NCBI RefSeq assembly: GCF_910593785.1 | Contig: NZ_CAJVAP010000001.1 | Location: 85,690 to 149,689 of the forward strand | Direction: 5' to 3' | Length of the DNA: 64,000 nucleotides | DNA from: Leucobacter soli | Lineage (GTDB): Bacteria; Actinomycetota; Actinomycetes; Actinomycetales; Microbacteriaceae | Translations under genes and position numbers: made by a program | The notes under the pieces: model-generated | Told to the model about the DNA's origin: nothing | Databases searched by the model: none | The model's input: only the letters and a program-made list of their open reading frames with translations | In this document: positions 33,096 to 42,399 of the stretch, piece after piece | How positions within the stretch are numbered: the stretch's first letter is position 1 | How the letters are laid out: each line of letters starts with the position of its first letter

Positions 33096-34525
33096 GCGTA
33101 GGCCTCCCCCAGCCGATCGCCGAGGGCCTGCAGGCCTGCGGCGTTCGACGATTTGACGAGCACGGTGTCCCCGGGCCGCAGCGTCTCGAGGAGGTGGTCG
33201 TAGGCCGCGTCCGCGTCGGCGAAGAAGACGCTCTCGCCGTCCCAGGATCCCTCGTTGATGGCGCTGATGTGCAGTCGGCGGGCGGCGTCCCCGACGACGA
33301 CGAGCTCGGAGATGCGGAGCCGCACGGCCTGCAGCCCGATGCGGTCGTGCTCCTCGCCCGAGTACTCGCCGAGCTCGCTCATCGCCCCCAGCACGGCGAC
33401 GGTGCGCGCTCCCGGCCTGGCCACGAGGGCGAGCGTCTTGAGCGCCGCGCTCATCGAATCCGGGCTGGCGTTGTAGGCGTCGTTGATCACGGTGATGCCG
33501 TCGCGTCCGCCGAGCACCTGCATCCTCCCAGGCGCCGCGAGCACGGTCGATTCCAGGGACTCCACGACGTCGTCGATCGACAGCCCGAAGCCGAGGCCGA
33601 TGGCCGCTGCGGCGAGGGCGTTGGCGACGTGGTGCTCGCCGAGCACCGGGAAGCGCACCTGGCGGGACTCCTCCGAGACCGGGTGCTCGCCGAGTCGCGC
33701 CGTCAGCGTGAAGCGGGTGCCCCCGGCATCCGCTTCGACGTCGGTGGCCCGGACGTCGGCATCCGGATGCTGGCCGAACCAGCAGACGGTCGCGCGCGTC
33801 AGCTCGGCCATCTTCACCACACGGGGGTCGTCCCGATTCAGGACGGCGGTCGCGGTGTCCGGCAGATCCCGCACCATCTCGCTCTTGGTGCGGAAGGTGG
33901 TCTCGATACCGCCGAACTCGCCGGCGTGCGCCAGGCCGACCGACAGCACCACGCCGATCTCCGGCGGCGCCATCGCCGTCAGGCGGGCGATCTCGCCCTC
34001 GGCGCTCGCGCCCATCTCCGCGACGAGCGCCTCGGTGTCCGCGGTGACCCGCAGCATCGTGAGCGGCCCGCCCACCTCGTTGTTGAACGACTTCGCCGAC
34101 GCGACCGTGTCGAAGCCCGCCCGCTCCAGCATCGCGGCTACGAGGTTCTTGGTCGTGGTCTTGCCGTTCGAGCCGGTGATGCCGACGATGCGGAGGCTGC
34201 CGCCCGCGCGGGCGCGCCGGATCGACTCGGTCGCGAGCGCGCCGAGCGCCTCGGTCGCGTCCTCCACGACGATCTGCGCGATCCGGTCGTCGACCTCGCG
34301 CTCCACGACGAGGAGCGCGGCCCCGCGCTCGATCGCCTGCGGAACGTACAGGTGCCCGTCCGTCTCCTCGCCGCGTCGGGCGAAGAAGACCTGGCCCGCC
34401 TCGATCTCCCGCGAGTCGGTCTGGGATTCGCCCGCGATGACGGTCTCGGCGGTCGAACCGTCCCGGCCCGGGACGAGCCGCCCGTCGATCGCGGCGGCGA
34501 TCTCCGCCAGAGTCAATGCGATCAC
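33092..34525 (-). CDS. murF: UDP-MurNAc-tripeptide--D-Ala-D-Ala ligase MurF
   Basis: A 477-residue Mur ligase that completes the pentapeptide. The P-loop is [13 protein letters not shown] near residue 114, followed by the [12 protein letters not shown] segment typical of MurF. The ATG at 34525 overlaps the murE stop. No ddl gene, which supplies D-Ala-D-Ala, is present in this cluster. Confidence 0.96.
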   Translation of the reverse strand: MIALTLAEIAAAIDGRLVPGRDGSTAETVIAGESQTDSREIEAGQVFFARRGEETDGHLYVPQAIERGAALLVVEREVDDRIAQIVVEDATEALGALATESIRRARAGGSLRIVGITGSNGKTTTKNLVAAMLERAGFDTVASAKSFNNEVGGPLTMLRVTADTEALVAEMGASAEGEIARLTAMAPPEIGVVLSVGLAHAGEFGGIETTFRTKSEMVRDLPDTATAVLNRDDPRVVKMAELTRATVCWFGQHPDADVRATDVEADAGGTRFTLTARLGEHPVSEESRQVRFPVLGEHHVANALAAAAIGLGFGLSIDDVVESLESTVLAAPGRMQVLGGRDGITVINDAYNASPDSMSAALKTLALVARPGARTVAVLGAMSELGEYSGEEHDRIGLQAVRLRISELVVVGDAARRLHISAINEGSWDGESVFFADADAAYDHLLETLRPGDTVLVKSSNAAGLQALGDRLGEAYA

Positions 34526-36105
34526 AGCAGTCCTGCCTCGCGCAGAGCCGCGCGTACTTCGTCTCGCGCCGAGTACGGGAGGTGCTGCCCGGCGACTTCC
34601 TGGTAGTCCTCGTGCCCGGGACCGGCATACAGGATAACGTCTTCGGGACGGGCCAGTGAAACGGCGAGCCGCACCGCCTCCCGCGGGTCGCCGCGCTCGA
34701 TCACCTCGGCTCGGCCGGCGGACTCCGCCCCCGCGATCAGCTGCGCCCGGATGGACGCGGGGTCCTCGCTGCGCGGATGGTAGTCGCAGACGATCAGGAT
34801 GTCGCTTCCCGCCGCCGCGATCCGTCCCATCTCCTCGCGCTTCGTCGTGTCGCGGTCGCCGTCGGCGCCGAACATGAAGATGACGCGGCCCGGAGCCACT
34901 TCTCCGAGCGCGTCGAGCATCGCCTGGAACGCCCCCGGCGTGTGTCCGTAGTCCACGTAGAAGCGGGGCCCGGCGGACCCCGGGTTGATCGCCTCGAGCC
35001 GACCGGGGATGTAGATGGGGATCAGTCCCGGTTCGGCCGGGTTCGCCGCGGCGAGGCCCGCAGCGACCTGCTCGATCGGGATGCCCGCCTCGTGCAGCAT
35101 GATGAGCGCGAGCGCGGCGTTCTCCGCCATGAATCGCCCGAAGACGGGAACGCGGCCGCGGAAGCGCGCACCGCCGGGGCCCTGCAGCGCGAAGCTCACG
35201 CCGTCGATGTCCTGTCGCGTCACCGCCAGGTGCCAGTCGGCCTCCGCGCCGTACTCGGTGGCGAGCGTCGTGACCGGGATCCGCGATTCGCGGGCCACGC
35301 GCACCCCGTAGGGCGTGTCGACTACGACCACCCCGCGTGCGGCGTGCGCGGGGTCGAACAGCGCGAGCTTCGCCTGGAAGTAGCTCTCCATGTCCGAGAA
35401 GTCGTCGAGATGGTCGTGCGACACGTTGTTGAAGGCGACGACGTCGAAACGCACGCCGTCGATCCGGTGCCGCTCCACAGCGTGGGCCGAGACCTCGAGC
35501 GAGATCCCCTCGGCCCGTTCCTCGACCATCCTCGCGAGCAGGCCGTGCAGCTCGGGCGCCTCGGGACTCGTGAGCGCGCTGGTCATCGCCGTGTCGCCGA
35601 CGCGTCGTTCCGCGGTCGAGCTCAGCCCGGCTCGCAGGCCGGCGGCCTCGAGCAGGGCGGCGACGAGGTAGACGACGCTCGTCTTCCCGTTGGTGCCCGT
35701 CACTCCGAACACGGTCGCGTCGAGCTCGGCCGTCCCGTAGATCTCCGCCGCCGCTTCGCCGAGGATGTCGCGGGGATCCCCGTCGGAGACGAGGATCGGC
35801 AGCCCGATGCCCGCGGAGCGCGCGAGCGCTGCGCCGGCGGCATCGCTCAGCAGGGCGACCGCACCCCGCTCCGCGGCCTGCGCCGCGAATTCGGCGCCGT
35901 GCCGGCGGGAGCCCGGAAGCGCCGCGTAGAGGTCGCCCGGGCGGACGTCGCGCGAGTCGAGGGTCGCCCCGGTCGCCACGACGCCGTCGAGACCCGGATC
36001 CGCCACGTCCACCCGGAGCCCGAAGCGCTCCGCGACACCGCTCAGGGGCGCGGATCGGGGGTGTCGGGGTCGGATGCTCAGGTCGCCCTCGTTGCTGGTC
36101 ATCAC
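34522..36105 (-). CDS. murE: MurE ligase adding the third stem residue, atypical specificity loop
   Basis: A 527-residue ligase that adds the diamino acid at position 3. The P-loop is [14 protein letters not shown] near residue 136. The substrate-specificity loop, usually DNPR in meso-DAP enzymes and DNPA in some lysine enzymes, reads D441-Y442-H443-P444-R445 ([10 protein letters not shown]). The preceding GDRDTTKR also departs from the usual GDRDxGKRP. This suggests a diamino acid other than meso-DAP; diaminobutyrate, ornithine or lysine occur in Microbacteriaceae. Start at 36105 (MMTSN) or three bases later. Confidence 0.93.
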   Translation of the reverse strand: MMTSNEGDLSIRPRHPRSAPLSGVAERFGLRVDVADPGLDGVVATGATLDSRDVRPGDLYAALPGSRRHGAEFAAQAAERGAVALLSDAAGAALARSAGIGLPILVSDGDPRDILGEAAAEIYGTAELDATVFGVTGTNGKTSVVYLVAALLEAAGLRAGLSSTAERRVGDTAMTSALTSPEAPELHGLLARMVEERAEGISLEVSAHAVERHRIDGVRFDVVAFNNVSHDHLDDFSDMESYFQAKLALFDPAHAARGVVVVDTPYGVRVARESRIPVTTLATEYGAEADWHLAVTRQDIDGVSFALQGPGGARFRGRVPVFGRFMAENAALALIMLHEAGIPIEQVAAGLAAANPAEPGLIPIYIPGRLEAINPGSAGPRFYVDYGHTPGAFQAMLDALGEVAPGRVIFMFGADGDRDTTKREEMGRIAAAGSDILIVCDYHPRSEDPASIRAQLIAGAESAGRAEVIERGDPREAVRLAVSLARPEDVILYAGPGHEDYQEVAGQHLPYSARDEVRAALREAGLL

Positions 36106-36121
36106 TCGATCCTAGCCAGCC

Positions 36122-37918
36122 TCAATCGTCCCCGCCGGTCGCCAGCTTCTTGTACTTGCCCGTCGACGGCGGGATGTGGAACGTGCGGATGGTCGCCTCC
36201 GCCGCATCGTGGAACGCCCGGGTCGCTGCGACGGTCCCGTCCCCGCCCTTGGGGAACGCGACGGAGGACACGATGACGTACCGGGGGTCGTCCATCGGGA
36301 ACATCCCGGCGAAGCTGTAGACGAAGTCCGTGCGATAGCCGCCGCGCCCGTTCGACTGCTGCGCCGTGCCGGTCTTCCCGCCGATGCGGTAGCCCGGGAT
36401 CGTCACGTACTGCGACACCAGGCCGTCCGTGCCGACCGTCTCGAGCATGTTGCGCACCTCCTTCGCCGTGCGCTTCGAGACCGCCTGCACCGGCTTCCCG
36501 CGATCCGGCTCGACGGTCTCGCCCGCGGCATCGGTGCACCCCGTCACGAGCGAGGGCGGGATCCGCACTCCGTCGTTCGCGATGGCCTGGTAGGCGCTCG
36601 CGGTCTGCACGATCGTGGAGGAGAGCCCTTGACCGAACATGGTCGTGTAGCTCGTCTGGCGGTCCCAGTCCGAGGCCGCGTAGAGCATGCCGGAGTCCTC
36701 CGCCGGCATGCCGGCGGAGGTGGCCTCGCCGATGCCGAACTTCCGCAGGGAGTCGTAGCGCGAGTCGGCGTCGAGCTTGGAGCCCAGCATCGAGATGCCG
36801 ACGTTGGAGGACTGCAGCAGGATCCCGGTGAGCGTCCAGTCGATCGTGCCGTGCGAGAACCAGTCGCGGAAGTCGACGTTCGGCTCCGGCTGCCAGCGGT
36901 CCGGGGTGGCGTTCACGGTCGTCGGGCCCGCGACTCCCGCGTCGATCAGCGCCGCCGCGGTGAGCGTCTTGAAGGTCGATCCCGGCTCGTACGGCGCGAC
37001 GAAGCTCCGGGCCTCCCGCTTGTCGGGGTTGCTCCCGTCGATGTCGCCCGGGTCCACCGAATCGTCCTCGGCGACCGCGACGAGCTCGCCGGTCTTCGCG
37101 TCCATGATGGTGAGGAGCCCCCACTCGGCCTTGACCGAGGCCACCTGGCTGTCGATGATCTGCTGGGCCTCCCACTGCAGATCGCGATCGATCGTGAGCC
37201 CGACCGTACCGCCGTCGATGGCCTCCTGGGTGACGACCACGCTGCCGGGCAGCGCCACTCCGTCCGCACCGCGCTCGTAGCTCTCCTCGCCGTCGGTGCC
37301 CACGAGGCACGCGTCCTGCGAGAGCTCGACCCCGGCGAGCGGCTCGCCGTCCGATCCGGAGAACCCGACCAGATTGCCGCCGACGGCGCCGTTCGGGTAG
37401 CTGCGCGCGTGGTTGCTCTCGAAGGTGAGCCAGGGGATCTCGAGCGCCTTGAGCCGGTTGAGCGCCGAGAGGTCGACGGACCGCTTCACATAGGCGAAGT
37501 CGGACTTCGGGTTCTCCTCGAGCGCGTCGTCGACGATCTTCTGGATCTTCTTCGCCGACTGGCCCGTGATCTCGCCGATCTCGGCGAAGGCCTCCGATGC
37601 GGTGACGCCCACCCAGGTCTCCTCGGCCTCGGAGTAGCGCTGGAAGATGCCGTCGTTGAGGCGGGTGTTCTTCGGCGAGAGCTGCACGTCGTAGCGCTCG
37701 TCCGTGGTCGCCAGGATCTCGCCGTCGCGGTCGACGATGTCGCCGCGCAGACTCGGGATCACGACCGGCACGGCGCGCTTGCCCGCCGCGTCCTCGTTGA
37801 GCCCCGCCGCGGAGACGAGCTGGATGTCGACGAGGCGCAGCGTGAACACGACGGTGCAGCCGATCACCACGACGGCCGCGATGAGGCGCCGCCACGACCC
37901 GGTGCTCAACCTCGGCAT
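36122..37918 (-). CDS. ftsI: Septal peptidoglycan transpeptidase FtsI (PBP3)
   Basis: A 598-residue class B penicillin-binding protein. It has a short cytoplasmic N-terminus, a membrane helix (11-33), a pedestal domain with RGDIVDRDG (58-66), and the transpeptidase domain. Active-site motifs are STFK with S314/K317, SSN at 370-372 and KTGT at 515-518. The ATG at 37918 follows GGGAGAC; a longer frame to 38002 enters the intergenic region after ftsL. It works with FtsW to build septal wall. Confidence 0.96.
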   Translation of the reverse strand: MPRLSTGSWRRLIAAVVVIGCTVVFTLRLVDIQLVSAAGLNEDAAGKRAVPVVIPSLRGDIVDRDGEILATTDERYDVQLSPKNTRLNDGIFQRYSEAEETWVGVTASEAFAEIGEITGQSAKKIQKIVDDALEENPKSDFAYVKRSVDLSALNRLKALEIPWLTFESNHARSYPNGAVGGNLVGFSGSDGEPLAGVELSQDACLVGTDGEESYERGADGVALPGSVVVTQEAIDGGTVGLTIDRDLQWEAQQIIDSQVASVKAEWGLLTIMDAKTGELVAVAEDDSVDPGDIDGSNPDKREARSFVAPYEPGSTFKTLTAAALIDAGVAGPTTVNATPDRWQPEPNVDFRDWFSHGTIDWTLTGILLQSSNVGISMLGSKLDADSRYDSLRKFGIGEATSAGMPAEDSGMLYAASDWDRQTSYTTMFGQGLSSTIVQTASAYQAIANDGVRIPPSLVTGCTDAAGETVEPDRGKPVQAVSKRTAKEVRNMLETVGTDGLVSQYVTIPGYRIGGKTGTAQQSNGRGGYRTDFVYSFAGMFPMDDPRYVIVSSVAFPKGGDGTVAATRAFHDAAEATIRTFHIPPSTGKYKKLATGGDD

Positions 37919-37965
37919 CCCGTCTCCCGCCGTCCTTCGGTGCCCGATACTCGACGTGCTCGATG

Positions 37966-38574
37966 TCAGTGCGTGTCGGGTGCGGGCAGCTTCCCCCGCC
38001 ACGCTACCGGCGCATCCGAGCCACCCGCGTCAACCGCGGCGGCCTGTCCGCCGTTCCGCGCGACGAGCAGGCCCTCGGCGTTGACGACGGGCAGCCCGTC
38101 CAGGGCGGCGTTGGGCACGAGGTTGTCGTTCACCGCGCTCGTCCGCGGGGTGAGGCTGCCGAGCACCTTGTGGTCGCTCAAGCGCAGCGTGGCCGGGGTC
38201 GCGTTCTGCACCATGCCGAGCTTCGCCGCGTTCTCGGCGAGGTTCTGCGGCGAGGAGAGCTTGTCGACGTTCTGCGACAGCACCCGCTCCACGCGGGCCA
38301 GGTCGCGCTGCTCGAGCTCGAGCGCGCGTACCTCGTAGGCGCCCTGGGAGACGGCGATGCTGAGGCCGAGCTGGGTCGCGAGGATCGCGACGACGACGAC
38401 GCCGCAGCTGAGCGCGGCGAGCAGCGGGCTGAGCCCGCGACGCGCCGGGGCGTCGGCCGCCGTCGATCGCACCGGGCGGAGGTGCCGGCGCTCGCGTTCG
38501 GGCGTCGGCTGCGGCGCCGCGCTCGCGCGCAGCACCGCGAGCTCGTCCGGCTCGAGGGCAGCAGTGGTGCTCAT
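37966..38574 (-). CDS. ftsL: FtsL-like divisome protein
   Basis: A 202-residue bitopic protein in the ftsL position between rsmH and ftsI. It has an Ala/Pro/Arg-rich cytoplasmic region (1-46), a membrane helix (about 48-70) and a coiled-coil segment rich in Glu/Leu/Arg (75-105), the FtsL/DivIC architecture. The extracellular tail of about 80 residues is longer than in E. coli FtsL. Sequence identity in this family is low, so the name rests on position and topology. The start overlaps the rsmH stop. Confidence 0.82.
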   Translation of the reverse strand: MSTTAALEPDELAVLRASAAPQPTPERERRHLRPVRSTAADAPARRGLSPLLAALSCGVVVVAILATQLGLSIAVSQGAYEVRALELEQRDLARVERVLSQNVDKLSSPQNLAENAAKLGMVQNATPATLRLSDHKVLGSLTPRTSAVNDNLVPNAALDGLPVVNAEGLLVARNGGQAAAVDAGGSDAPVAWRGKLPAPDTH

Positions 38575-39539
38575 CGTGCCTCCCTCAGACGTTCGGCGGC
38601 CCGCAGGCGCACGGGGATGGATCGGGGGTTGCGTTCGCGCTCGTCATCGCCGGCGAGTTCCGCGCCCCGGGTGAGCAGCGCGAACTCGGGGCGATGCTCC
38701 GGCAGCTCGACGGGAAGCCCGGCGGGAGCGGTGGATCGGCTCCGGGACACCAGTTCGCGCTTCACGAGGCGGTCCTCGAGCGACTGGTAGCTCATCGCGA
38801 CCAGGCGCCCGCCGAGCGTCAGGAGCGACAGCGCCGCGGGGATCGCGCGCTCGAGTGCGACGAGTTCGCCGTTCACTTCGACCCGCAGCGCCTGGAAGAC
38901 CCGCTTCGCGGGGTGCCGCTGGTCCCGCACCGCAGCCGGCGTGGCCGCCTGGAGCACGTCGACGAGCCTGCCGCTGCGATCGATCGGGGCCTCGGCTCGT
39001 GCGGCGATGATCGCGCGCGCGTAGCGGGCCGCGAGAGGCTCCTCGCCGTAGCGCTCGAAGATCGCACGCAGCCGGCCCTCGGGGGCCTCGGCCAGGATCT
39101 CGGCCGCCGTCGGTCCGACCCCCTGATCCATCCGCATGTCGAGCGGGGCGTCCTGCGCGTAGGCGAATCCACGATCGGCCTCGTCGAGCTGCAGCGAGCT
39201 GACGCCGAGGTCGAAGAGCGCTCCGTCGATCCGCTCGAAGCCGGCGCCGCGGACGGCCTCGACGATGCCGTCGTAGATGGTGTGCACGAGGATCGCTCGG
39301 TCGCCGAAGCGTTCGAGTCGGCGGCCGGCGAGGGCCAGCGCCTCGGCGTCCCGGTCCAAGCCGATGACGGTGAGGCCGGGATGGGCCTCGAGCAGCGCCG
39401 CGCTGTGCCCGCCCATGCCGAGAGTGGCGTCGACGATCACGGCGGACGGCCGCTCGGCGACCGGGGCGAGCAGTTCGAGGCAGCGCTCGAGCAGCACCGG
39501 CGTGTGCAGCTCCGCGGGATCCTGAGTGGTGTCGTCCAT
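38571..39539 (-). CDS. rsmH: 16S rRNA (cytosine1402-N4)-methyltransferase RsmH
   Basis: A 322-residue SAM-dependent methyltransferase (formerly MraW) that methylates C1402 in the ribosomal P site. The SAM-binding motif DATLGMGGHS lies near residues 37-46. FDLGVSSLQLDEADRGFA is the family signature, and QALRVEVNGE lies in the C-terminal half. It is the second gene of the dcw cluster and is coupled to ftsL. Confidence 0.96.
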   Translation of the reverse strand: MDDTTQDPAELHTPVLLERCLELLAPVAERPSAVIVDATLGMGGHSAALLEAHPGLTVIGLDRDAEALALAGRRLERFGDRAILVHTIYDGIVEAVRGAGFERIDGALFDLGVSSLQLDEADRGFAYAQDAPLDMRMDQGVGPTAAEILAEAPEGRLRAIFERYGEEPLAARYARAIIAARAEAPIDRSGRLVDVLQAATPAAVRDQRHPAKRVFQALRVEVNGELVALERAIPAALSLLTLGGRLVAMSYQSLEDRLVKRELVSRSRSTAPAGLPVELPEHRPEFALLTRGAELAGDDERERNPRSIPVRLRAAERLREAR

Positions 39540-39636
39540 AGCGCGTCGGGCGATCTCGGCCCCCTGGTTCCTCGTCTACCCACCTGCCGCCGGGGAAGTG
39601 CGTCAGGGTGGTGAACGAGAAACCACGGGCCCGAGG

Positions 39637-40068
39637 TCAGAACATGCCCGGGATCACCTCCTCCTCGATCTCGGCGAAGGCCGTCTCCTGCTCCTGCAGG
39701 TAGCGCTGCCAGGCCCCGGCGTCCCAGATCTCGGCGCGGCTGCCCGCGCCGATGACCGCGAGATCGCGGTCGAGGCCGGCGTACTGGCGCAGGGCCGGCG
39801 GCACGGTGACGCGGCCCTGCTTGTCCGGGGTCTCGGCGTGGGCGCCCGAGAGGAAGACGCGCAGGTAGTCGCGGCCCTGCTTGGAGGTGATCGGCGCCTC
39901 TCGGATCCGATCGTGCATCCGGGCGAACTCGGACTCGCCGAAGACGTACAGGCAGCGCTCCTGGCCGCGGGTCACCACCAGGCCGTCGGAGAGCTCGTCG
40001 CGGAACTTGGCGGGGAGGATCAGACGGCCCTTGTCGTCCAGCTTCGGCGTGAAGGTACCGAGGAACAT
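39637..40068 (-). CDS. mraZ: Transcriptional regulator MraZ
   Basis: A 143-residue protein with two AbrB-like SpoVT/MraZ repeats ([23 protein letters not shown] at the start, and a second copy around [16 protein letters not shown]). MraZ forms a ring-shaped oligomer that binds direct repeats upstream of its own gene and controls the dcw operon. Such an array lies directly upstream (40127-40182). The ATG at 40068 is preceded by GGAAGGAGAGC, which contains a good ribosome binding site. Confidence 0.96.
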   Translation of the reverse strand: MFLGTFTPKLDDKGRLILPAKFRDELSDGLVVTRGQERCLYVFGESEFARMHDRIREAPITSKQGRDYLRVFLSGAHAETPDKQGRVTVPPALRQYAGLDRDLAVIGAGSRAEIWDAGAWQRYLQEQETAFAEIEEEVIPGMF

Positions 40069-40126
40069 CGTGCTCTCCTTCCCCTCATCGGCCGGCCCGC
40101 GCCGTCGCGGGCGACGGGGTATGTCG

Positions 40127-40182
40127 CCACTTTACTCCACTTCACTCCACTTCCACCACTTTTACACCACTATTTCCCCACT
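40127..40182 (-). promoter_or_regulatory. MraZ box array, six AGTGG repeats
   Basis: On the minus strand AGTGG occurs six times in one orientation; on the plus strand CCACT starts at 40127, 40137, 40147, 40156, 40167 and 40178. The spacing is 9-11 bases, one helical turn. Repeats of this kind (GTGG cores at 10-bp periodicity) are the known binding sites of MraZ. The array ends about 60 bases upstream of mraZ, where the dcw promoter should be. Confidence 0.85.
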
Positions 40183-40324
40183 CGGTCCCTCTCCGGGAGC
40201 GGCACCCTCCCCGCCACCCCGTTTCCGGGCGCGCCGATACCTGGAAAGCCCGCGTCCGGACAGCCCGTACCAGGAGTCCGTTCCCGGGAGGCCGGCGCCC
40301 CGGCAACCGGTCCCGAACACGCAA
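40183..40324. other. Rest of the mraZ-DUF3040 intergenic region
   Basis: The gap between mraZ and the DUF3040 gene is 326 bases. Besides the MraZ boxes, the terminator and the tandem repeat listed separately, this part is GC-rich with loose recurrences of CCGG-type words. I see no gene, RNA or clear promoter in it. Confidence 0.5.
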
Positions 40325-40354
40325 GAAGGGCGGTGGATCTCTCCACCGCCCTTC
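40325..40354 (-). terminator. Hairpin terminator after the DUF3040 gene
   Basis: Arms GAAGGGCGGTGGA and TCCACCGCCCTTC pair perfectly (13 bp) around a four-base loop, 40 bases beyond the DUF3040 stop. There is only a short T stretch after it. Confidence 0.7.
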
Positions 40355-40360
40355 GGCTTC

Positions 40361-40392
40361 GCGCTCAGCCGAGGATGCGCTCAGCCGAGGAT
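40361..40392. repeat. 16-bp perfect tandem duplication
   Basis: GCGCTCAGCCGAGGAT occurs twice without a gap, directly beyond the DUF3040 stop codon. It looks like a recent replication-slippage duplication. Confidence 0.85.
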
Positions 40393-40394
40393 GA

Positions 40395-40766
40395 TCAGCG
40401 CCCGTCCATCCGCTCGTCCCAGCGCCGCTCCATGCGATCGCTGAAGCTCTCGCGCGGGCGACCGCCGCCGTCGGCCGACTCCGCACCGGATTCGGTCGCG
40501 AGGGGATCCTCGCGCTTCGAGAACGCGAGCACGGCCCCGCCGAGCATCACGGCGAACCCGATGAGTCCGAGCCAGAGCTGCTGCGCCGCGACGCCGCCGA
40601 TCATCACGCCCACACCAACCAGGCCGAGCAGGATGCCCAGCACCAGGGAGCGGAGGTTCAACCGGCGGGGCGTACCCGAGCCGGCCTGCATCACATCGGC
40701 TTCGCTCTGATACAGCCGTCGCTCCATGTCGTCGAGCAACTGCTGCTCTCGTTCAGACAGTCCCAT
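40395..40766 (-). CDS. DUF3040 membrane protein (Rv2169c-like)
   Basis: A 123-residue protein of the DUF3040 family. The N-terminus MGLSEREQQLLDDMERRL is the family signature; two membrane helices follow (about 39-61 and 63-82), then an acidic and arginine-rich cytoplasmic tail. The ATG at 40766 has GGAG eight bases upstream; a TTG at 40802 in frame is less likely. The place next to mraZ matches Rv2169c of M. tuberculosis. Function is unknown. Confidence 0.87.
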   Translation of the reverse strand: MGLSEREQQLLDDMERRLYQSEADVMQAGSGTPRRLNLRSLVLGILLGLVGVGVMIGGVAAQQLWLGLIGFAVMLGGAVLAFSKREDPLATESGAESADGGGRPRESFSDRMERRWDERMDGR

Positions 40767-40824
40767 GATCAACTCCAGATGCGCCGACTCTTCTGCCTTC
40801 AAGTCTACGCCGTCCGCGCCGGGC

Positions 40825-40830
40825 TAGGCT
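40825..40830 (+). promoter_or_regulatory. -10 element of the leaderless polyprenyl synthase promoter
   Basis: TAGGCT is followed by seven bases and the GTG at 40838. A TAGACT hexamer on the opposite strand (40802-40807) could serve the divergent DUF3040 gene, making this a compact divergent promoter. Confidence 0.5.
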
Positions 40831-40837
40831 AGGCGAC

Positions 40838-41941
40838 GTGGACGAAACGACCCGACTCGCAGGGCTTATACAGGAGCGCATCGACGATACGCTCGCCGCT
40901 CAGCGCACCGAACTCGAGGCACTCGGACCGGACGCCGCACCACTGCTCACGGAGGCCTCGGACTACCTCGCCGGCGGCAAGCGGATGCGCGCCCGCTTCG
41001 CACTCCTCGGCTACCGGTCGGTGCGACCGCTCGATGTCGACGGCGACCCGTTCGGCGAGCTCGGGATCGCCCTCGACGCGGCGAGCGCGCTCGAGCTCTT
41101 CCATGCCGCGGCGCTGATCCACGATGACGTCATCGACCGCTCCGACACCCGTCGGGGCCGCCCCGCCGCGCACCGCCACTTCGGTGCGCTCCACGCGGCG
41201 CAGGGCTGGCGGGGCGACGGCGCGCACTTCGGCGTCGCCGCGGCGATCCTGCTCGGCGATCTGCTGCAGTCGTGGGCGGACGAGCTGCTGCAGCGCGCCT
41301 GCGACGGCGCCGATGATCGCGCTGCCGCTCGCGCCGCCCGCGAGCATTTCAACCGCATGCGCAGCGAAGTCGCCATCGGGCAGTACCTCGACGTGGCTGA
41401 GGAGCAGCGCGCCGACTTCGCCCCCGAGCCGGAGCAGCTCGAGCGCTCCACTCGCGTGCTCGTCTACAAGTCGGCCAAGTACAGCGTCGAGGCGCCTCTG
41501 CTCATCGGATCCGCCCTCGCCGGAGCCAGCCGCGAGCAGGAGCAGGCGCTCTCGGACTTCGGCCTCCCCGTCGGCGTCGCCTTCCAGTTGCGCGACGACC
41601 TGCTCGGCGTCTTCGGCGACAGCGCGGTGACCGGCAAGCCCGCGGGCGGCGACCTGACCGAGGGCAAACGGACCGTGCTCGTCACGCTCGCGCGCGAGGC
41701 CCTGCCGGCGACGCAGCGCAGGGTCTTCGACGAGATGCTCGGCGATCCCCGCCTCGATGAGCAGCAGATCGAGATGCTGCAGCGCACCATCCGGGACAGC
41801 GGTGCGGCGACGCGGGTCGAGGAGATGATCGGTCGCAACATCGATCGCGCCGAAGCAGCGCTCGACTTCGCGCCGCTCGATGCCGACGTGCGGGACCGTC
41901 TGATCCGTCTGGCGCACCAGGCGGGGAGCCGGGTGGCGTGA
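40838..41941 (+). CDS. Polyprenyl diphosphate synthase (IdsA2-like)
   Basis: A 367-residue trans-isoprenyl diphosphate synthase that condenses isopentenyl diphosphate with allylic diphosphates. The first Asp-rich motif is HDDVIDRSD (near residue 97) and the second is LRDDLLGVFGD (near residue 251). GKRMRA near residue 47 binds pyrophosphate. The chain length of the product, possibly geranylgeranyl, cannot be set with certainty. The position ahead of Rv2175c/pknL matches Rv2173 (idsA2). The start is a likely leaderless GTG. Confidence 0.92.
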   Translation: MDETTRLAGLIQERIDDTLAAQRTELEALGPDAAPLLTEASDYLAGGKRMRARFALLGYRSVRPLDVDGDPFGELGIALDAASALELFHAAALIHDDVIDRSDTRRGRPAAHRHFGALHAAQGWRGDGAHFGVAAAILLGDLLQSWADELLQRACDGADDRAAARAAREHFNRMRSEVAIGQYLDVAEEQRADFAPEPEQLERSTRVLVYKSAKYSVEAPLLIGSALAGASREQEQALSDFGLPVGVAFQLRDDLLGVFGDSAVTGKPAGGDLTEGKRTVLVTLAREALPATQRRVFDEMLGDPRLDEQQIEMLQRTIRDSGAATRVEEMIGRNIDRAEAALDFAPLDADVRDRLIRLAHQAGSRVA

Positions 41942-42003
41942 GCCCCGGACCGGACGGCCTGCGGAGAGGACGTCCGGGAATCAGGGCGGGGCGGCCAGTG
42001 TCC

Positions 42004-42351
42004 TCAGAAGGCGAGGGCCTGCGTCGCCCGGCGCACCGCGCTCTTGCGGCCCGCGAGCAGGGCGTCGATCGGCCGCTCATCGAGCTCGTCGTTCCTGGCG
42101 AGTAGCCAGCCGACCGCCTCCTCGTCGTCGAATCCTGCGTCGTGCAGGGCCAGCAGGGTGCCCCGCAGCGAGTTCAGCGGCTCCTCCGGCCCGGCGAACT
42201 CCGCCGGGATCCTCAGCACCCCGTCGAGGCGCACCGCCGCCAGCTGGCGATCCTCTATCAACCGGTGCAGCTTGCCCGGGCTGGTGCCCCAGCGCTCGCA
42301 GAGCTCGGGGATCGTCACGTACTCGGTCTCGGGTGGGAAGTTCACGGCCAC
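42004..42351 (-). CDS. Rv2175c-like DNA-binding protein
   Basis: A 115-residue protein with a winged-helix-like N-terminal half (YVTIPELCERWGTSPGKLHRLI, residues 11-32) and the LARNDELDERPIDALLAGRKSAVRR C-terminal signature. In M. tuberculosis, Rv2175c binds DNA and is phosphorylated by PknL, which lessens binding. Here too the gene is divergent from pknL, only 48 bases apart. The Mtb phosphothreonine near the N-terminus may correspond to T9 or T13, an inference. Confidence 0.88.
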   Translation of the reverse strand: MAVNFPPETEYVTIPELCERWGTSPGKLHRLIEDRQLAAVRLDGVLRIPAEFAGPEEPLNSLRGTLLALHDAGFDDEEAVGWLLARNDELDERPIDALLAGRKSAVRRATQALAF

Positions 42352-42387
42352 GCCACCAGCCTAACCCGAGCCGAAGCCCTCAGTACG

Positions 42388-42393
42388 TAGAAT
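42388..42393 (+). promoter_or_regulatory. -10 element of the leaderless pknL promoter
   Basis: TAGAAT is followed by six bases and the GTG at 42400. It lies in the 48-base gap shared with the divergent Rv2175c-like gene. Confidence 0.5.
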
Positions 42394-42399
42394 CGGCGC

